Origin: DASQHY01 sp036390175
GTDB taxonomy: Bacteria > Acidobacteriota > Terriglobia > Acidiferrales > UBA7541
Direction: 5' to 3'
Assembly (NCBI GenBank): GCA_036390175.1
Contig: DASWCG010000176.1
Location: forward strand, 1 to 9,212
DNA: 9,212 nt
Part shown: positions 6,117-9,212 of the stretch, in pieces
Numbering within the stretch: the stretch's first letter is position 1
How the letters are laid out: each line of letters opens with the position of its first letter
Notes under the pieces: generated by a model
Databases searched by the model: none
What the model saw: the letters and a program-made list of their open reading frames with translations, nothing else
Told to the model about the DNA's origin: nothing
Made by a program: the position numbers and the translations under genes

Positions 6117-9078
6117 CAAAGTTATCGCGCGGTTTATCGGCTCCAAACACGAGCGCGATATCAAGCGCATGACCCCGGTGGTCGCGGCCATCAATGCCCT
6201 CGAGCCGGAGGTCAAGAGCCTCAGCGATGTCCAGCTTCGGGAACGAATGGCGCAGCTCAAGGCCGAAGTCCAGCAGCGGCTCGAAGGAGCCGAGCGCGAC
6301 GACCCTGCCTACCGCCTGCGCCTTGCCGATGCCCTGGAGCCTGCGCTTGCGCAAACCTTTGCCCTCACCCGGGAGGCGGGCCGCCGCCACCTCAACATGC
6401 GCCATTTTGATGTGCAGTTGATCGGCGGCATGGTTCTCCACGAGGGGAAAATCGCGGAGATGAAAACAGGCGAAGGCAAGACGCTGGTGGCCACTCTTCC
6501 CGCGGCTTTGAACGCGCTGGCCGGCCTGGGCGTCCACATCGTTACCGTCAACGATTACCTGGCGCGCCGCGACGCGGAATGGATGAGCCCGATTTATCGC
6601 GCGCTGGGACTGACCGTGGGTGTCATCGTCCACGACCTGGACGACGACGAGCGCCGCGCCGCCTACCAGGCCGACATTACCTATGGCACGAACAACGAGT
6701 TTGGTTTCGACTACCTCCGCGACAACATGAAATACGACTTGGCCGATTGCGTTCAGCGCGGCCATCAGTTTGCCATCGTGGACGAGGTGGACTCCATCCT
6801 GATTGACGAAGCTCGCACGCCGCTGATTATTTCCGGCCCGGCGGAGGAATCCACCGACAAGTACTACAAGATTGACAAGATCATTCCCAAGTTGATCCAG
6901 GAAATCGACTACACGCTGGACGAAAAGCATCGCACCGCCACGCTTACCGAAGAAGGCGTCAGCAAATGCGAGCGTCTGCTGAGCCTGGGCAATCTATACG
7001 ACCCCGCGCACATGGAGACCATCCACCACGTCTATCAGGCCCTCCGCGCGCATACCCTCTATAAGCGCGACATTGATTACGTCGTGAACAACGGCGAGGT
7101 CATCATCGTGGATGAATTCACCGGGCGGCAGATGCCCGGGCGCCGGTGGTCCGACGGGTTGCATCAGGCGGTCGAGGCCAAAGAAGGCGTCAAGATCGAG
7201 CGCGAGAATCAGACGCTCGCCACCATCACCTTCCAGAATTATTTCCGCATGTACAAGAAGCTCGCGGGCATGACCGGCACGGCGGAAACCGAAGCAAAAG
7301 AATTCGGGAAGATTTACGGCTTGGACGTGGTGGTCATTCCCACCAACCGCACGCTGATCCGCACGGAGCATCGCGACATTGTTTATCGCACAGAAAAAGA
7401 AAAGTTTGAAGCTGTCGTCAACGGCATCATGCAGGAAGACGGCGGCTACGCGAACGGCATCCGCCATTACTTCGAGCGCGGCCAGCCGGTTCTGGTGGGC
7501 AGCATCTCCATTGAAAAATCCGAGCGCATCGCGGAGATTCTGAAAAAAGCCGGCATCCCTCATCAGGTGCTCAACGCCAAGCAGCACGAGCGCGAAGCCA
7601 AGGTCGTCGCCCAGGCGGGGCGCAAAGGAGCCGTGACCGTTTCCACCAACATGGCCGGCCGCGGAACCGACATTCTCCTGGGCGGCAACCCCGAAGCCAT
7701 GACGCGCGAGCATTGTCTGAAGGAAAAGCTCGCCATTCCCTACGCCTCGGCGCCGGCTGTAATCGGCGCCGACGGTTCCAACGGCGCCTCCGGTGAAGCG
7801 GGCACCGATCACAAGCCCGCCGCCACCATGGTTCTCTTCCAGCATGAGGGCAAGATCTTTCAGGTTCCTTCAGACCAGTGGAAGCCGCTCTACGATCAAT
7901 TTTCCGAGCAGTGCCGCGCCGAACATGACGAAGTGGTGGCGCTGGGCGGCTTGCACATCCTCGGCACCGAGCGTCACGAAGCCCGCCGCATTGACAACCA
8001 GCTTCGCGGACGCGCCGGCCGCCAGGGTGACCCGGGCTCTTCGCGATTTTTCTTGTCGCTCGAAGACGACCTGATGCGCATTTTCGGAGGCGAGCGCGTC
8101 AAGGCGCTGATGTACCGCCTGGGGATGACCGAGGGGGTCCCCATCGAATCGAAGCTGATCTCCAATCGCATCGAAAACGCGCAGAAGGCCGTCGAGGCGC
8201 AGAACTTCGAAGCCCGCAAACACCTGCTGGAATACGACGATGTAATGAACAAACAGCGCGAAACGATTTATTCGATTCGCCGCTCGGCGCTGGAAGGCAA
8301 GGACCAGAAAGACTACGTGGTCAGCATCGCCGAAGACGTTGCCGATGAAATGGTGCAGACCTTTTGCCCGCGCGAGCAGCATCCCGACCAGTGGAACACC
8401 GCGCAATTCGCCGCCGAGGTTCACAGCCAGTTTGGGATTGACACCAAGACCGCGGGACTCGACCCCCATAAGCTGAATCACGATGAACTGGCCAACGCGC
8501 TGGTCGCGGAAGTCAAGAAGCGCTACGACGAAAAGGAAAAATTGTTTGGCCCGCAAGTGATGCGCTGGCTCGAGCGGCGCGTCATCCTGGACGTGGTGGA
8601 CACGCAGTGGAAAGACCATCTCCTGACGCTCGATCACCTCAAGGAAGGCATCGGCCTCCGCGGCTATGGCCAGAAAGATCCGCTCGTCGAATTCAAGAAG
8701 GAAGCCTTCACGCTGTTCGAAGACATGATGATGCGCATTGACAACGAAACCGTGCGTTACCTCTTTCACATTCGTCTCGCCGAGGGCGAAAGCCCTGTCC
8801 TTCCTTCGGGGGAGGCCCCGGAAGATCGTCCTGGTTCTGCCGCTGCTTCCCCTCCCGATTCCGCTCCTGTTCCGCCTCCGCTGCGTGCCCAGCCCGCTGC
8901 GCTGCGCGAACTCGAACGCCGCCAGCGCCGCCAGCAACAGAACCTGCAATACCAGGCCGGCCCGGCACAAGCCGAGGCGCCCAAACCCATTCGCGCCGGC
9001 GCCAAGATTGGCCGGAATGACCCCTGCCCGTGCGGCTCCGGCAAAAAATACAAGAAATGCTGCGGCGCGGCAGCCTGA
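6094..9078 (+). CDS. secA: SecA, preprotein translocase motor ATPase
   Basis: SecA couples ATP hydrolysis to pushing unfolded preproteins through the SecYEG channel; it cycles between cytosol and inner membrane. The 994 residues show the full family layout. An N-terminal helix (VIARFIGSKHERDIKRM) leads into the Walker A MKTGEGKT (K129, T130) and the DEVD box at 230-233. The preprotein cross-linking domain spans about 233-364. Nucleotide-binding domain 2 has GRGTDI at 522-527 and the arginine-finger segment QLRGRAGRQGD around R640/R643. The helical wing and two-helix finger (about 823-880, with LRGYGQKDP) follow, then a Pro/Ala-rich linker (about 896-970). The SEC-C zinc motif has Cys978, Cys980, Cys989 and Cys990 (C-x-C-x8-C-C), which in other SecAs binds zinc and helps contact SecB or ribosomes. 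All catalytic motifs are intact. The length is above the 901 of the E. coli protein, mainly from an NBD2 insertion (about 531-618) and the tail. It lies 225 bases after the PilZ pair on the same strand. Confidence 0.98.
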   Translation: MQVDQVIDKVIARFIGSKHERDIKRMTPVVAAINALEPEVKSLSDVQLRERMAQLKAEVQQRLEGAERDDPAYRLRLADALEPALAQTFALTREAGRRHLNMRHFDVQLIGGMVLHEGKIAEMKTGEGKTLVATLPAALNALAGLGVHIVTVNDYLARRDAEWMSPIYRALGLTVGVIVHDLDDDERRAAYQADITYGTNNEFGFDYLRDNMKYDLADCVQRGHQFAIVDEVDSILIDEARTPLIISGPAEESTDKYYKIDKIIPKLIQEIDYTLDEKHRTATLTEEGVSKCERLLSLGNLYDPAHMETIHHVYQALRAHTLYKRDIDYVVNNGEVIIVDEFTGRQMPGRRWSDGLHQAVEAKEGVKIERENQTLATITFQNYFRMYKKLAGMTGTAETEAKEFGKIYGLDVVVIPTNRTLIRTEHRDIVYRTEKEKFEAVVNGIMQEDGGYANGIRHYFERGQPVLVGSISIEKSERIAEILKKAGIPHQVLNAKQHEREAKVVAQAGRKGAVTVSTNMAGRGTDILLGGNPEAMTREHCLKEKLAIPYASAPAVIGADGSNGASGEAGTDHKPAATMVLFQHEGKIFQVPSDQWKPLYDQFSEQCRAEHDEVVALGGLHILGTERHEARRIDNQLRGRAGRQGDPGSSRFFLSLEDDLMRIFGGERVKALMYRLGMTEGVPIESKLISNRIENAQKAVEAQNFEARKHLLEYDDVMNKQRETIYSIRRSALEGKDQKDYVVSIAEDVADEMVQTFCPREQHPDQWNTAQFAAEVHSQFGIDTKTAGLDPHKLNHDELANALVAEVKKRYDEKEKLFGPQVMRWLERRVILDVVDTQWKDHLLTLDHLKEGIGLRGYGQKDPLVEFKKEAFTLFEDMMMRIDNETVRYLFHIRLAEGESPVLPSGEAPEDRPGSAAASPPDSAPVPPPLRAQPAALRELERRQRRQQQNLQYQAGPAQAEAPKPIRAGAKIGRNDPCPCGSGKKYKKCCGAAA

Positions 9079-9191
9079 CCGTTCGTCCCCGGACCGGGCC
9101 TTTATTGCCTCCTGCGAAACGACCCTTCCTTATCGCATAGACATGAGCGTGCTTATCCGTTAAAAAAGAAATGGGCTGTCCTAGAGACTTT

Positions 9192-9207
9192 CCGGCAAGG
9201 AGGCCGG
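9192..9207 (+). promoter_or_regulatory. Strong Shine-Dalgarno in a hairpin loop at the right edge
   Basis: AAGGAGG (9197-9203) is a near-perfect ribosome-binding site. It sits in the loop of a five-pair stem, CCGGC (9192-9196) with GCCGG (9203-9207). A start codon at GTG 9207 or just beyond the window would suit it, so another + strand gene probably begins here. The stem could expose or partly block the site; only a few bases downstream are visible. Confidence 0.4.
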
Positions 9208-9212
9208 TGGAA

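Noticed and set aside
5524..6930. Minus-strand open frame of 468 codons spanning the end of PilZ copy 2, the gap and the start of secA
   Set aside because: It lies opposite the highly conserved SecA N-terminal region and the PilZ domain, has no recognisable domain, and shows odd composition.
9088..9106. CCCGG-A-CCGGG followed by a T-rich stretch as a secA terminator
   Set aside because: The one-base centre forces an opened loop and leaves a four-pair stem, and CC then interrupts a short mixed TTTATT. It is too weak to call.

Overview
The window is a GC-rich (roughly 60% by eye) stretch of bacterial chromosome with every convincing gene on the + strand. It carries three large genes in a row: two tandem paralogues of a roughly 900-1000-residue PilZ-domain protein, then secA, the motor ATPase of the general protein secretion pathway. 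The SecA has a long insertion in its second nucleotide-binding domain, a proline/alanine-rich C-terminal linker and a zinc-binding SEC-C tail. Together with the large PilZ/helical-repeat proteins, this style reminds me most of Acidobacteriota. That assignment is an inference from recall, not a search result.

Layout. Bases 2-2956 hold the first paralogue, whose start lies just left of the window. Bases 2957-3141 are a short gap containing a nested hairpin and a 10-bp direct repeat with 11-bp spacing. Bases 3142-5868 hold the second paralogue. Bases 5869-6093 form the secA upstream region, with a possible promoter, a 13-bp dyad inside its spacer, a leader hairpin and a 41-codon ORF that overlaps the secA start. 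Bases 6094-9078 are secA. Bases 9079-9212 are non-coding apart from a strong ribosome-binding site in a hairpin loop at the right edge, which suggests another gene just beyond. No gene-free stretch exceeds 300 bases.

How the parts may relate. Both PilZ proteins share an N-terminal module, a low-complexity linker, a long alpha-helical middle with HEAT-like repeats, and a C-terminal PilZ domain. PilZ domains are classic cyclic-di-GMP receptors, so these look like a duplicated pair of cytoplasmic sensor/scaffold proteins. The two copies depart from the PilZ consensus at different positions, which hints at divergence in ligand binding. Nothing in the sequence links them functionally to SecA beyond adjacency and shared orientation. 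I see no mobile element, CRISPR array, tRNA or rRNA. The most distinctive content is the tandem PilZ pair and its poorly known N-terminal and central domains; secA itself looks ordinary.
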